Source: Opisthorchis felineus
Lineage: Eukaryota > Platyhelminthes > Trematoda > Opisthorchiida > Opisthorchiidae
Length of the DNA stretch: 64,000 nucleotides
NCBI GenBank assembly: GCA_004794785.1
Contig: SJOL01007269.1
Span: forward strand, 1-64,000
Direction: 5' to 3'
This document shows, in pieces, positions 23,601 to 34,025 of this stretch (its first letter is position 1; every line of letters starts with the position of its first letter). The notes under the pieces are model-generated. The model was not told the origin of the DNA. It worked only from the letters and a program-made list of their open reading frames with translations, and searched no databases. A program made the position numbers and the translations under genes.

Positions 23601-26600
23601 AGAAGAGATAAAGTAAAGCAGCAAATATGTTCAACCCCCAGTGGGGAACAGTCTGTGTGCATTTTCTGGTTATTAGTGAAGCTTAGCAGTGAAGCTGCGA
23701 CCGTCTTCGAGTTCATGCATCGTAACTTCACGCTACTTATTATTTCTACAAGTAGGCACAAATTCTAAAGTTTAAATTTGCCCAATCCCATCCAAGGTGT
23801 GCCAAATACTTTCGCCTGCCGTCCAATCAGACAGCGATGAAATTCAGGCTTCAGCACATCCACGTTCGACGTGCCAACCAGGAGCTGGGTTGTCCTCAGC
23901 TTCCGTCCATCCGTCTGCCAATCAGTTCCGACCTCCGAACTGCTGGTCTCCGACCCATAGTCGAGATACTTTCACGCCTTGCTGGCTTGTTCAGGTGTGT
24001 TTACTGAGCTGGCTACTTTTAAACGATTAGTTTAATGTATTCCCAGAGTGTTTACTCTTTCTATATACGTATATTCCTTACATATTCAAGATAGGCGTTA
24101 CTGATACGTCAACTGACAGATTCCTACGGATGTTCCTACAGATATTTGATGGTCCATGATAAGCGATGTAAAAAAGTTTTTTTCATAGAAATAGTGACTG
24201 GCTTGAGCCTAAAGTAAATTTATGTGAAACTTTTGGAAGTACCCTCACTGGTGAGTACAACATAAATGAACATAGCAACCTAACTACATCGCTTCGTTAT
24301 CTGTGGTCTTCTGCCCCCTTTACTTACCTCGTCGTGGTCAGATGTTTCAGTATTCTGCTCCCCTGTCGACATGGGTTGACATTTACGACCCAGCGCACTA
24401 CAGACCTTAACTGTGGATTGTCAGTCTTATTTTTCGTTTCAACTAGGGTACCTCCACAATCGGCAACTTGTTCTACCACCGGGCACATCTGACGATGTTT
24501 TCTCACGGTACAACATTTGCGGTTCATGCGGATCTGTATGCAAACGAAAAGTAATTGACTGCGGACAAGTTCTTCCATTCCAAAAGTACGCACCATTTAA
24601 GTGTATGCACCAGAAAAATTTCTCAGCTTGCTGTTAGATAATAATGAGGCGTCTTCAGATTTTTGACCACCGATTTCTCACAAGCCTTGCTAGTTTCGGA
24701 TGGCGTCAACGGTTTCGTAACGAGGTAGTTAGAAAACGGGTATTCACTTGTGCAGCAGGTTCTTCAATTGCAGAAAACACCCAACACCATCAACTGCATT
24801 TGTTGGGCCATGTGCTGCGCATGCCGAAACACCGCCTAGCGCCTCCGTGCCTCCTTCAGAATGGTGGGAGCCGCGAGCTGGACAATGTATCACTTGGCAG
24901 AAGAGTGTAAAAAAGATTACGAAGATTTCGGGTGTTGTTGGTGCGGTACGCTTTCCAGGATGGGGTCCACATGACCCCTCCCGCGCTTGGCTGGAGACAT
25001 TGCAAGAAATGAAGGCTGATCGATGTCAGTGGTGTTTGTGTTGTGAGTTTCTTTCCAGATTGTCTGACTGAGCACATAGAGGTGTAGGCACCTCAGAATG
25101 CTCGCGATAGGCCAGCACTAGGTCCTCTCACTCACCCACTCTTTTATCTTCTTTTCATTCTAAGGTTTTAAATACAATTTGATAAACTTTGTGGTTGTGC
25201 GGCAGTGAAGCATCAGTGTCAACACTGATGTTGTTGTCTCTGATGATGATGACGATAAATTATGGAGCAATTTGACTTCGTATGTCCTGCATCCGACAAT
25301 ACCCCGTCTCCTGGCACTCTCGCTCGTACTTTGAAGTGAAATTCAGCTTGTTTTTGTCTTATTGTAACAGGCTTGTAATTCCCATTTTCATCCAGGTCTG
25401 CCTCCGTCTGATTTATCCAGACGTATCCTCATTCGCCTGGGACTCGCGCTATTCCGAGTCGATCGCGGACACATTGTCGCCTGATCAACCCCTTCAAGTC
25501 CGAATTCAAGCTCTGTCAGTCCTTCGTGAAATGGTCCCGAGCTACGCCGGTTTCCTTCGCCCCAGCTTGCCTGTCATCCAGAAGACTCTGTTATTCTGTT
25601 TAAAGGTTTGTCTGTCCCACTCACTTATCTCCTATTTAGACCTTTGTTTTCCCCACATGTGATATACCCACAGGGCTGGCCAGACAGGATTTAGACAATA
25701 TTCGTCTAGAAATTTTCGAAATACGATTGTACGGGACTAGGGAACATAATCGATCAAACGCTGTTCCCATGTGAATCGCCTATTTGCAAATCGCCTCAGC
25801 CGACGAAACTGGTAGCTATTGAAAACGGCTGTCAATAAGCGGAGAGGCATTTCATGCTGGTGTTGTGCGACATGCATGTCCAGAAAGGGAGGAACCGTTC
25901 GTTGGATGGGAGGAACTAAGGTTTTCGAGTAAAGTTTCTTTGTCGTAATCTTCCTATACGCATATAGTATTTCGTGTCTCAAAACATTAGTCCATGATTT
26001 TCACAGCGAAACCCCAATAGCTATGGTTCATCGATCTGAAAAGGGACTCCAGAGGATAGACCGGTTGTGTCGGACACAAGTTGTCCAAGTTGTGGAGGGA
26101 AAACAAGAGGCAGACTTAACCCGAGGGTGCAGACACCTAGCCATAGGTGGCTTAATTGTCGTGCGACCGTATATTACAAGATATTCGAACCCGCTTCCAG
26201 TTCATGTGTGTTTTTGTTTTTCATCGGTGATTACAGCGAACGGACGATTTCCGGGGTTGATCTCCTCTAGTTTATCGCCCGATGAACACGGCAGCTCCAC
26301 TGCTTCAAGAAACAGGGAAATTCATCAGGAAGATAGCTCAGAGCTTGAGATAGTTCAGTGGTTAATGTGATAGCTTACGGACTCTAAGGTCCGTGGTTCA
26401 AACCCAACCTCAGCATCCCGACTGCTGCTGTCTAGGTTTGGGCAACCTGGCAGTATCCCAGCCCTCTTGCTTGCTTCCGTTGGTCTGGCAGCTAGGCACC
26501 GAAAGGGTTCTGCAGCTGAACGATTATTACTATTTTATTATCACTGTCCTAACAGCCTTGTCGCAACGGAAAATACGGCATTATCTCCAAATCACCTGGA

Positions 26601-29600
26601 TGTGCGAGCACTCACTCTTATTTTCCTGCCTAGTCGTGTCGAGATAATGCAGCTCGAGACAGCTCAGAGGTTAGGGCGCGAACTGACTAACCGAAAGGTC
26701 CGTGGTTCGAACTCAACCCCAGGATCTTGGCTGATCCTGTCTAGGTTTGGGCAACCTGGCAGTATCCCAGCCCTCGTGCTTCCATCGGGTAGGGTGGTAG
26801 CTAGGCACCGAAAGGGTGTTACAGCCAAACGATTATTATTATTATTATTATTATTAGTATTACATTCCATTGGATAATTTGTGAGACGCATTTCCGACCA
26901 TTGTGTCCGGAAGGATCATTACAGCACCTAAGCCCGACAAGCACTCTTAATGTTGATTGGAAAGTGGGCCATTGCTTTGTATGATTCCATCCGCCACTAG
27001 TTTGGTGAGCTAAATGGGACGAGTCGATATTCCTCATTGCTTAGACAGGAACAGGTGCCGGGCAATTGCCACCCCTTTTGACGGTAACCTTGTTTCCGGC
27101 CCATTCGATCTAATTCAAATTTGTGTGTACGTCGAGCAATTCTCACCTGTTGTTGTGCCCCTGGCTGATGTTGCTAATAGGTTGCTGGCAAATCTATTGC
27201 CGAACAAGACAGATGTCGAGTTTTATGGGATCGCTACAGAACAAATACCTCACAATTGACGTAAATATCCTTTTTCTGATACGCAAGCCTTCCCGTAATG
27301 CAGTTGTGAATGAAACCCATGTATTTCTGTCTTAACCTCTAAAGAGGCCGTTTTCCCCGTCAAGCATCTCTACTTTACTATCTTGTGTAGGGTCCTCCAA
27401 AATTCGACTGGTTGGCCAGCTGTTCAGGTTCCTTGCAAATCAGAGCAATAGAAAACTTGATACTGCGGTGACAAGTCCTAAACTTGAAGTACAATGAGTG
27501 AATTAAAATTCTTCCGGTCGCAAATCTGAGTACTCTTTCGTTTCTTACATTTATTCGTTCTCATGTCGTTCACTGTTCTACTTTACAATCTACAGACCAG
27601 TCTACACTGGAGGATACCATTCGCTTGACGAAGGTTGTTCATGCAAGTTTCGCTCGAAGCGTTGTCATTCATCCTCATCATCGTTGCTGATACATACTAG
27701 TGCATTACTGTCATCAATGATGATAATCGTTCAGCTGTTACACCCTTTCGGCGCCTAGCTGCCATGCCACCCGAAGGAAGCACAAGGGCTGGGATACTGC
27801 CAGGTTACCCAAGCCCAGACAGGAGGAGTCGAAATGCTGAGGTGGTGTTCGAACCACGGACCTTCCGGTCAGTAAATTCGCGCCTTAGCCGCTAAGCTAT
27901 CTCGAGCTCAGCATAACTGTCATACAACTATGAGGAGCTAAAACCGTAATAAAGCGTGAGAATAGGTGAAAAGGATAGGGATTCGGTACCCAGAATTCCT
28001 GTGTGCTTAGGGAAAACAGTAAATAAAACCGTCTCTGCACCTTCGAAGAGCATTGTACTTGTAAGGCCTCATAAGCGAAACCGGCCCAACGCCCTTTGCG
28101 ACCCTCGCTATACGCGATACCAGTGCACACCGACAGACGAACCTCAGCTAGTCACTCAGACTAGGAAATGGCAACACACGCACCACTGAGATCGGTTGCG
28201 ACCGTTGTTCTGAATGGTTTCCGGACACTTGCAAGGAGAATCATGTGAGTTCCAGCCAAGAGGGCACTAAGATCCCAAACCATTCTCTTCGCGTTGCCTG
28301 CCCTCTGTTGACCCTTCGCCAACGATGGTTTGGAGCATAAAGTAACGTTTTCTTCTTTGGACGGCGATTTGGCATTGCATTGTATGCACCAGCTACAGGA
28401 ACCTGATCAATTTTGCTTGCTGCTCCAAAGACTCTGAGTCGTTGTCAAGTGCCCGCTTATGCGCTACTTTGTTGCGTACTCGCTCCAGCTTACTAACTCT
28501 CGCTGTCCTCTGAGGTCGTCGGTAGTCAAAACGCATGAGGGCATTCAAGGTACCCGGATCACTGTGGCCAGGTTTCGTTAGCCTAAAACAAAACTTCTCT
28601 CAATGTTTTGACAATTACACCCATTTTCATATCAACTGGATTTTCATGGGGGGAATCACTGAATCTCTCGTTTATGATATCGTTCAACTGAATCTGCTGC
28701 ATAAATGCCAGTGAAAATAGGGGTAATGAAAAAAGCAGCTAAAATCGGTTAGTGATGGCCGTTGAGCGCCTTGGTGGGTAGATTCGTGTCACGTGACAAA
28801 GACAGGCCCAGCGTTCGTACGAATCGTTTTTGACAGCACAGTAGCGGGTTTCGCAAACGTATTGTGACTGTGTCGGCTGTAGTCAAGCGACGCCGTTGAA
28901 TTGATGCTGGCAATCTTTTGGGTACTCGGTAGATGACGTGAAACGAATCATTCGGATTGATCACATGACCGGTGTCAATTATGCGGGACGCAATTGAGCT
29001 TTTGGCTCAACCGTTGGGTCTAATGGTGCTCCAGCAATAGATATGCTCACGCATTCTCTTGGCAAGTTACCGTACACCCAACATATTCCGTTGAACAACA
29101 GCAGGAGAAGGAATGCACAACCATATTCTGGGTGAGGACTGGCATCTCGTATTCGAGGTTTTAGTTGAGCAAAGGGTCTTGGTTTACAACAAACCTTTTG
29201 CTCAACTTAAATCTTATACGATATGCCAGCATTTCTCTTGCCGGAGATTTGAACTTGCCGCCGGATGTCCCAAAGTCTATTCTTCGTCGTTGATTGTCTC
29301 TCAAGAAAGTAACCTTGAAAATCACCATTGGAGAAGTCACAGTACCAGTAGATAAGCTATGTTATCGCCGATGGATGTGTGGTCTGACGGCCTTTGTTGG
29401 CGAGAGGTAACCACATGTTGGCTCATTTTTTTTAGGTAGGGTTCCTAAAATGCAATTTTCACCCAAAGCCTTCGGAGTGCACAGCGTTATGGATGCCTAG
29501 GCTGGATGGGAAGACAACTGTACCCGAAGCTTTTCAAAGTAGCGTTGTTGTTGACCGAAAAATTAAATTTTAAAGATGCGAGGTAAGCAGCTTTGCTTCG

Positions 29601-32600
29601 AACCTTCCCCGTGGTGGCCTTGAAGCTCTTGACCTGGGTCGAGCTGCTGAATTACGCTGTGCACTTGAGTCAATATCATAGTACAACATGAGTTTGCCAG
29701 CATTCAACGAAGATTACGGACCACTCATCTATGTTTCTCATATCAATCAACACTTCGACCGCCGGGGACGGTACGGGTAGCTGAACAGCGTAAATTCACT
29801 AATTATTCGCATTATTCATGTCTGACGAACTGCAGTTTAGAATCTGAAGTCGGTCGAACCGATGAAGCCAGTCAACAGTGCAACGCGTTCTTTGCAATGA
29901 ACGAATGTACTACCTTCATCTGACAGGGATGTCTGAGTAAACAGAGACTCACCGCTAGATTTCGACCTAAGGCCGTCGTAGTGCTACTTGCCTACCAGGA
30001 TGGGGACCGCGTGATCTCCACTGCGCCTGGTTGGAGACGCTATAAGATATGGCCGCTACTCGATGTCAGTGGGGTTCCTGTTGTCAGTTTCTATCCAGAT
30101 TGCCTGAATGAGTGTTTGGATGTGTAGGCATCTCGGAATGATTGTAGTAAGGTAGCACTTAGTTCCTTTCCTGCCCATCTTTATTCTTTTCTTCACAATA
30201 AGGCTTTCAAATAGATCATGGTTGTACGTCAGCGAAGCATCAGTGTTGAACACTGATGACATGCTCTCCACGATGATGATGATGGTTGTCGCCATCAGAT
30301 GAACATAAGTGTTGAACACCTGGGGCTTCGTTTCTGTGAAACGTTGGCGGGTGTGGAAAGCAGAAGGCGTCCACACTTTGAATTTGTGTGCGCTACGAAG
30401 ACCTTGGTTCGTGAAACAGCATGGTGTATTTTGAGGTTTTCTACAATCTAGTGTGAATTCTTAACGGAACGTCGTAGCGTTCGAATGGCCATCAGTTCTT
30501 CGCCTAATCGGAGCGCGATAACCTATGACACCGGCCTACTGGCGTGGGACAAGAGTAGAGGTGTATATATTATCCATAAAGTGGTCTTAACGTGATAGAA
30601 TTATCCAATTAGGTCTTACTTTCTTGGTGATAAATCTCTGAAGAGATAACTCTACGAGACAACTCTGCATCGAAACTTATTTTGGCCAAATAGGTTTTTT
30701 TTACGAACTGGTCATCCTGTTTGTCAAACGCTAGCACTGTCGTCTGAATCGACCCTAACACTATTCTCATTTGACATGACATCACTCCCCAGTCCAGAGG
30801 GCAGCTTCATTCTGCAACGATATAGACATTCGTATTTGACTCACTTTTACAAGCTAATCGATGTCAGCAGCGTTCGTGCTATTAATTTCTTCCCAGATTG
30901 TCCGATTGAGCGCTTGGAGGTGTAGGTACTTCAGAACGCTTGTGGTAGGCCAGCACAATGTCTCTCCCTCATCCACTCTTCTTTCTTTTTTCAATAACTG
31001 TAATTGAATAAGCCTTGTGCTCTTACGGTGGCAAAGCACCGGCGCTAACACTGATGTTACTGTCTCTCTGACTATGATCATGATGCCCGGTCGCACCAAC
31101 AAAGCATCGGTCGACAGTGAGTGTCACTCAGCACTGAGTTGCGTCCATGGTTGCACTCCCTATTCTTAGAAACCTCTGGGGAATTTCATTTCGTTTGTAT
31201 GCCAGTGCCCAGTGAACTGCTGCGACCCAGACCTCTTTGTATGTCAGTGAGCTCTTCAGCGCAAGACGCGTTACTGGGTAACCAATACTGGGCACTAGTC
31301 AGCAGACACAAAGTAAGCTATCACTACTGGTGTAACAGCGTACACTACTGATGACGTACGAGTAGTATCCGGATAAGTAGTTTAAAGCATAATCCCCGTA
31401 TCTGATGGAAGGTATATTTGGAAATTATTGAACCGTTTCACGGGTATCTTTTTATCGCACTGTCTACAGTGTGATGATGGTAGTAGCGGGGAAAGTGCTG
31501 ACTTAATTTCGCTCAGCTTGCAGTGAGGTATCCGTGTCAATACTGATGTTTTTATGATGCCTCTGAAATTCTCAGCAATGAAATTGGAACTGATCAATCC
31601 GATCGGAACATCATTATTTCAGGGCAGTTGGTGCCACTCATCTTCTTGGAATCTTTTCACCCAATTCGTTTTGATGAATTAGATCCACATGAAACAATTT
31701 ACTCCGTTTTTATGAAGCTCAAGAAAGACTGAGTAACGAAGTAACCAACCGTGAGTACCCTAGAAGAGTAAGCTCGTCTTAGACAGAACGCAACGCACTG
31801 GGGAACGTTTTTGGTAGGACCCATGGATGTTTCCTCCAAAGTGGAATCATTTACCTTCTTGTCGCCCAAATCTAGGTAAAAGCAGTGATGAAGCCCGCGT
31901 GACCAAGGATTCGCATCTTTGTTCCCCGAAGCCGATGTTTTATTCGCTTACTGTCTGAAGTTTACACCCAGCTTATTGGTGGAAGTGTGGCCTGCATGTC
32001 CATTCGAACGAGTTGCATATTCATCCATCCTTCGTACTCGATGATTCAGTAATGCATGTTGTGATGTTGATTATGTTTGAGTTTTTCTTGTGTTTCAAAT
32101 CGTTTACTCTGTACCGCGCTGGTCACCACTGATGACGAAGATGATCTTGCACACAAGGAACCTGAAAAATCTCCAATTGCTCACCAGTTTCCTTATTCAT
32201 CTGTATTTTAGGATGGAGTTATGTTTAAACAAACGCCCTGTTTCCGTGACAACGTCCAGCAGCTACTCATGTCGTTTTTCTGCTACTGCCTCAACACTGT
32301 TTCTCCATTCTGTCTGACTCACCTGCGTGGGCGGTATCACTAGACAACTATGCGCCTACCACTAATCGAAATGATTCCCCAGCCTTTGTTCTCTCAAACA
32401 GCTTACCTTCCATTCCTTTATTTCTGTCTTTGTCTAGGACCTACCCGAAAATAAACCGTTATGGGGAGCAACACTGAGGTTTCTCGACGTTTTTCTGCCA
32501 CACCTGTCTAACGCCACAAACGAAGGTCCAGATGGTTCCGTACACGTGTATGATGACTGTGTTTTGACCTCGTGGTGGGAGAATTTCGTCCCACCAATCT

Positions 32601-32614
32601 TGCGAATTCTCCAA
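11153..32614 (+). CDS. HEATR6: HEAT repeat-containing protein 6-like gene (partial, 10 exons)
   Basis: The exons are 11153-11623, 12232-12518, 15063-15379, 15557-15815, 17856-18131, 18941-19123, 21184-21387, 23797-23994, 25396-25605 and 32438-32614. Each has an AG acceptor and GT donor, and all junction phases agree (1,0,2,0,0,0,0,0,0). Together they encode about 860 residues. The middle exons match the DUF4042/HEAT core of HEATR6: [20 protein letters not shown] followed by RELHR-type [12 protein letters not shown], then [20 protein letters not shown], then a linker ending PCWLV, then further HEAT helices. An acidic Ser-rich stretch (SSSEDNS) in exon 3 corresponds to the Ser-rich linker before the core. 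The family is poorly characterised: HEAT scaffolds bind protein partners, and human HEATR6 is called amplified in breast cancer 1. The start codon and the last ~350-450 residues are not found in the window. Introns hold SINEs, RTE 3' ends and hammerhead relics. Confidence 0.82.
12232..12518 (+). CDS. HEATR6: HEATR6-like exon 2
   Basis: Acceptor CCGTACAATAG and donor GTAAGT at 12519. I chose this acceptor over the equally plausible CTTACAG at 12181 because only 12232 keeps the frame (junction ...[14 protein letters not shown]). The text is leucine-rich helices ([30 protein letters not shown]). Confidence 0.72.
12519..15062 (+). other. HEATR6-like intron holding a SINE and a local duplication
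   Basis: Apart from the SINE at 13245-13428 and the 37-bp direct repeat around it (13167-13203 and 13428-13465), nothing is recognisable. The 77-codon frame at 13579-13812 has no known motif. Confidence 0.4.
13245..13428 (+). mobile_element. tRNA-derived SINE in HEATR6-like intron
   Basis: Near full length: GAGCTCGAAATGACTCAGTGG head, box B-like GTGGTTTGAACGC, body and TACAGCTGAACGA end. It is sense to the host gene. A local direct repeat flanks a slightly larger interval. Confidence 0.88.
15063..15379 (+). CDS. HEATR6: HEATR6-like exon 3
   Basis: Acceptor TTTTGTTTGCAG and donor GTAAGA at 15380. A HEAT helix ([15 protein letters not shown], then [13 protein letters not shown]) is followed by a Ser/Asp-rich linker with [14 protein letters not shown] and SSSEDNS, resembling the Ser-rich linker before the DUF4042 core. 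It ends in phase 2. Confidence 0.75.
15557..15815 (+). CDS. HEATR6: HEATR6-like exon 4
   Basis: Acceptor TTCTCCTTTCAG and donor GTGAGA at 15816. It encodes the end of the low-complexity linker ([30 protein letters not shown]). The single first base completes the codon left by exon 3. Confidence 0.7.
15816..17855 (+). other. HEATR6-like intron, no recognisable insert
   Basis: About 2 kb with a short C-run at about 16257-16266 and a CT microsatellite near 17000-17017. No repeat family seen elsewhere in the window and no exon-like frame. Confidence 0.35.
17856..18131 (+). CDS. HEATR6: HEATR6-like exon 5, start of DUF4042 core
   Basis: Acceptor CTTCATCCATCTTCCTCAG and donor GTAAGT at 18132. It encodes [20 protein letters not shown] and [12 protein letters not shown], then [12 protein letters not shown]. 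An alternative acceptor at 17765 gives an in-frame stop, so 17856 is preferred. Confidence 0.75.
18301..18396 (+). ncRNA. degenerate hammerhead ribozyme, core mutated
   Basis: The architecture is kept: stem I arms, a GCC/GGC stem II, GAAA, a 3-bp stem III (ACTGGT) and GTC cleavage triplet. The core reads CTGGTGG instead of CTGATGA, so the invariant A6 and A9 are both G. It should be inactive. Confidence 0.7.
18582..18672 (+). ncRNA. diverged hammerhead ribozyme with intact conserved core
   Basis: CTGATGA at 18618-18624, GAAA at 18639-18642, palindromic stem III ACCGGT at 18642-18647 and T at the cleavage position 18648. Stem I (GCCTAC/GTGGGC) is intact. Stem II (GGCC...GAGC) has lost internal pairs, so activity is doubtful but not excluded. 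Confidence 0.72.
18941..19123 (+). CDS. HEATR6: HEATR6-like exon 6
   Basis: Acceptor GCTCTGTATCTTCAG and donor GTAATT. The 61 residues contain the best family match in the window: [20 protein letters not shown] then [16 protein letters not shown], equivalent to the AEDT...FTPFS...RELHRCLLLAL block of HEATR6. Confidence 0.88.
19354..19530 (+). mobile_element. tRNA-derived SINE, young-looking copy
   Basis: CGAGATGGCTCAGTGGTTGG head (box A-like), intact GTGGTTCGAACCC (box B), complete body and CTACAGCTGAA end. Few substitutions from the consensus seen in this window. It lies in the intron before exon 21184. Confidence 0.92.
19531..21183 (+). other. HEATR6-like intron remainder
   Basis: No repeat family of this window and no motif-bearing frame was recognised. 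Confidence 0.35.
21184..21387 (+). CDS. HEATR6: HEATR6-like exon 7
   Basis: Acceptor TCTATTTATTTCTAG and donor GTAAGA at 21388. It encodes [20 protein letters not shown] and [11 protein letters not shown], then [20 protein letters not shown], corresponding to the KCLANLVSNAPYDRL...LLT and VRVSSLTLLGAIVS helices of HEATR6. Confidence 0.88.
21388..23796 (+). other. HEATR6-like intron, no recognisable insert
   Basis: The frame at 22592-22972 is Cys-rich without a known domain pattern, and I do not call it a gene. No SINE or RTE copy was seen. Confidence 0.35.
23797..23994 (+). CDS. HEATR6: HEATR6-like exon 8
   Basis: Acceptor CCCATCCAAG and donor GTGTGT at 23995. It encodes a low-complexity linker ending [13 protein letters not shown] occurs at the same point in HEATR6, just before the next HEAT helix. 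Confidence 0.75.
24640..25262 (+). mobile_element. RTE-like retrotransposon, 3' fragment
   Basis: It encodes the extreme C-terminus ([10 protein letters not shown], then [20 protein letters not shown], then [17 protein letters not shown]) with frameshifts. The conserved 3' UTR follows, then a hairpin (25211-25230) and a GATGATGATGACGAT tail. It is a 5'-truncated insertion inside the HEATR6-like intron, sense, ending about 130 bases before exon 25396. Confidence 0.88.
25396..25605 (+). CDS. HEATR6: HEATR6-like exon 9
   Basis: Acceptor CATTTTCATCCAG and donor GTTTGT. It encodes [15 protein letters not shown] and [20 protein letters not shown], a HEAT pair equivalent to the MRLEALQVLTLLARGY region. 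An RTE-like 3' fragment ends about 140 bases upstream in the preceding intron. Confidence 0.8.
26343..26523 (+). mobile_element. tRNA-derived SINE
   Basis: Head GAGATAGTTCAGTGG, box B-like GTGGTTCAAACCC, complete body, end GCAGCTGAACG followed by ATTATTACTATT. About 130 bases upstream of another copy in the same orientation. Confidence 0.88.
26652..26856 (+). mobile_element. tRNA-derived SINE with (ATT)n tail
   Basis: Head CTCGAGACAGCTCAGAGG, box B GTGGTTCGAACTC, body, end TACAGCCAAACG and a pure (ATT)n run at 26831-26855. The shared ATT tail in this copy and its neighbour suggests that the 3' simple repeat is part of the element. Confidence 0.9.
27728..27907 (-). mobile_element. tRNA-derived SINE
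   Basis: Full-length reverse copy: 3' end GTTCAGCTGTTACACC preceded on plus by AATGATGATAAT, head ending at TCTCGAGCT, box B TTCGAACCAC. It is antisense to the HEATR6-like gene. Confidence 0.9.
28565..28709 (-). repeat. relic of the hammerhead repeat
   Basis: Plus-strand text from GATTTTCATGG through TCTCTCGTTTATGAT and GTTCAACTGAATCTGCTGCA matches the unit at 50965-53717 in its plus orientation. The expected ribozyme position upstream (GGCCAGGTTTCGTTAG) is decayed beyond a functional core. It is antisense to HEATR6. Confidence 0.65.
28710..29965 (+). other. HEATR6-like intron, no recognisable gene
   Basis: A small inverted repeat (arms about 29163-29174 and 29193-29207, GTTGAGCAAAGG-type) with an 18-base loop is the only structure noted. 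Confidence 0.35.
29966..30290 (+). mobile_element. RTE-like retrotransposon, short 3' fragment
   Basis: Starts in the PGWGPRD-coding region (CTACCAGGATGGGGACCGCGTG) and ends with a perfect 9-bp hairpin (30238-30246 and 30250-30258) and a GATGATGATGATGG tail. Same family and orientation as the copies at 7130 and 24640. Confidence 0.85.
30850..31085 (+). mobile_element. RTE-like retrotransposon, 3' UTR fragment
   Basis: Only the last ~235 bases of the family: GATGTCAGCAGCGTTCGTG, AGGTGTAGGTACTTCAGAA, then CACCGGCGCTAACACTGATG where the terminal hairpin is mutated, then a decayed ATG-rich tail. Confidence 0.8.
31086..32437 (+). other. HEATR6-like intron remainder
   Basis: No recognisable repeat or frame. 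Confidence 0.35.
32438..32614 (+). CDS. HEATR6: HEATR6-like exon 10, last one visible
   Basis: Acceptor TCTGTCTTTGTCTAG and donor GTAAGT at 32615. It joins exon 9 in phase ([23 protein letters not shown]). The text runs to [14 protein letters not shown], matching the point in HEATR6 just before the C-terminal HEAT array. No continuing exon was recognised up to 64000. Confidence 0.75.
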
Positions 32615-32920
32615 GTAAGTCTCGCCTGCGCCTAATCGTCGTTTGTTCGCGGATCGGAAGCTGCTCCGACTGCTTGAACTTTTTCTCTACTAATCTTGTT
32701 TCGTGTTGATCTTGTGGGAGATCCAAAGCTTTCGGTACTTATCAACTACATTAACTGGTCTTCTGCAAGGGGTATGGGGCGCTTCGGTTTTTTTCTCGTA
32801 ATACGGTGGGGTTGATACCTTCGTATTCCTCGAAGAAGTAAACTACTAGGTCCGTCCCCTATGGTATTCCTTCTGGTGAGGGACTACTCTGTTAGCAGAC
32901 ATGCTCTGCCTCACACGCCT

Positions 32921-33100
32921 CGCGGGATGGCTCAATGGTTAGAGCGCGAATTTACTGACCGGAAGGTCCGTGGTTCAAACCCGACCTGTGCCTCTCGACA
33001 TCCCTTGTCTAGGCTTGGGCACCCTGGCAGTATCCCATCCCTCGTGCTTCCTTCTGGTTGCATGGTAGTTAGGCACCGGAAGGGTGCTACATCTGAACGA
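32921..33100 (+). mobile_element. tRNA-derived SINE, well preserved
   Basis: CGGGATGGCTCAATGGTTAG head, GTGGTTCAAACCC box B, complete body, end CTACATCTGAACGA. It lies 300 bases after the last visible HEATR6-like exon. Confidence 0.92.
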
Positions 33101-33950
33101 ACGAGTACCTAAGGTGAGAAGGGGATGGCGAATTCCCCTTTGAATCGGCCACTAGTCCCTAGAGCAGGACAGGTTTGTTTATCGATTTTCTACTGGGCAC
33201 ATGTGGTTTGACTTGCAAACGCCGACCGTTCAACTTAGACGGATCGCTAGTGTCCGCCCACCGTTACCTTAGTCGCGAAAGCCACCCTCCAAAAGTGCAC
33301 CGAATGACTGGCTGTGACGTAGAACACTGAATATTTTCCCTGCTGTTCCCTCTGCCTTTTCACTCATTCACAATGGGAATCAGGTTGACACGTGCCTGCC
33401 ACTCTTCGCCGGGAGATTTACACTAACACTTTTTACTTAAGTTTCAATCGTAAACACGTCAGTTTTCCCACTAGAGTCTCTACCATTCTAGCTAGAATCG
33501 CGGACTTTCCCTGAAAACTGGGCCTCTGTCTGGTGTTTGGTTTTCGTCAGTACCCATTGATTACTGTCTAAAAACACAGTGTTCGTGAAATTTCAGTTAC
33601 GTATACTGGAGTGTAAAGTACTTGCCCAAAGTTCATAAAATGAGTATGTTAAGGTCTGTCTCTCATAAAATTGTTGGGCCTGCTATGGTCTACTCTGCGA
33701 AATATCGATTAGCCTGCACACTTAAAGCTCTGTTACCTCGAGGTGATTTCACGGCGCTCCTTGGGTGTGATGACTTCAAGCTCGGTTCGGTCCGCACAAC
33801 AACTCGGGCGTTCAGATATGTGCGAACTACACTGAGCCTATCCGGGGCAAAGGTAATGGACCCAAAGCCGCAGCAGCTGACGCCCGACCGGCTCCTGTTT
33901 TGATTGATCCCGAACGAGCGCCAGAATGAAGGTCAACATTTTCATGAACG
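33101..33950. other. no recognisable gene
   Basis: The frame at 33622-33903 has no known motif. Confidence 0.35.
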
Positions 33951-34025
33951 TGCGATTCAGTTGAGTCTCCCGTAAAAACCAAATTGATATGCAAATGACT
34001 ATATTTGTCGAAGGTCGACATCTTC
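33951..34025 (+). repeat. truncated relic of the hammerhead repeat body
   Basis: GATTCAGTTGAGTCTCCCGT, AAACCAAATTGATATGCAAATG and ATATTTGTCGAA match the reverse complement of the 293-bp unit in order. The following ribozyme segment is not present, so this is a fragment of the non-catalytic body. Confidence 0.7.

Noticed and set aside
26467..26877. Proteins with the recurring text [12 protein letters not shown] and AARHRKG
   Set aside because: They are translations of the SINE body, seen at every copy and in several frames.
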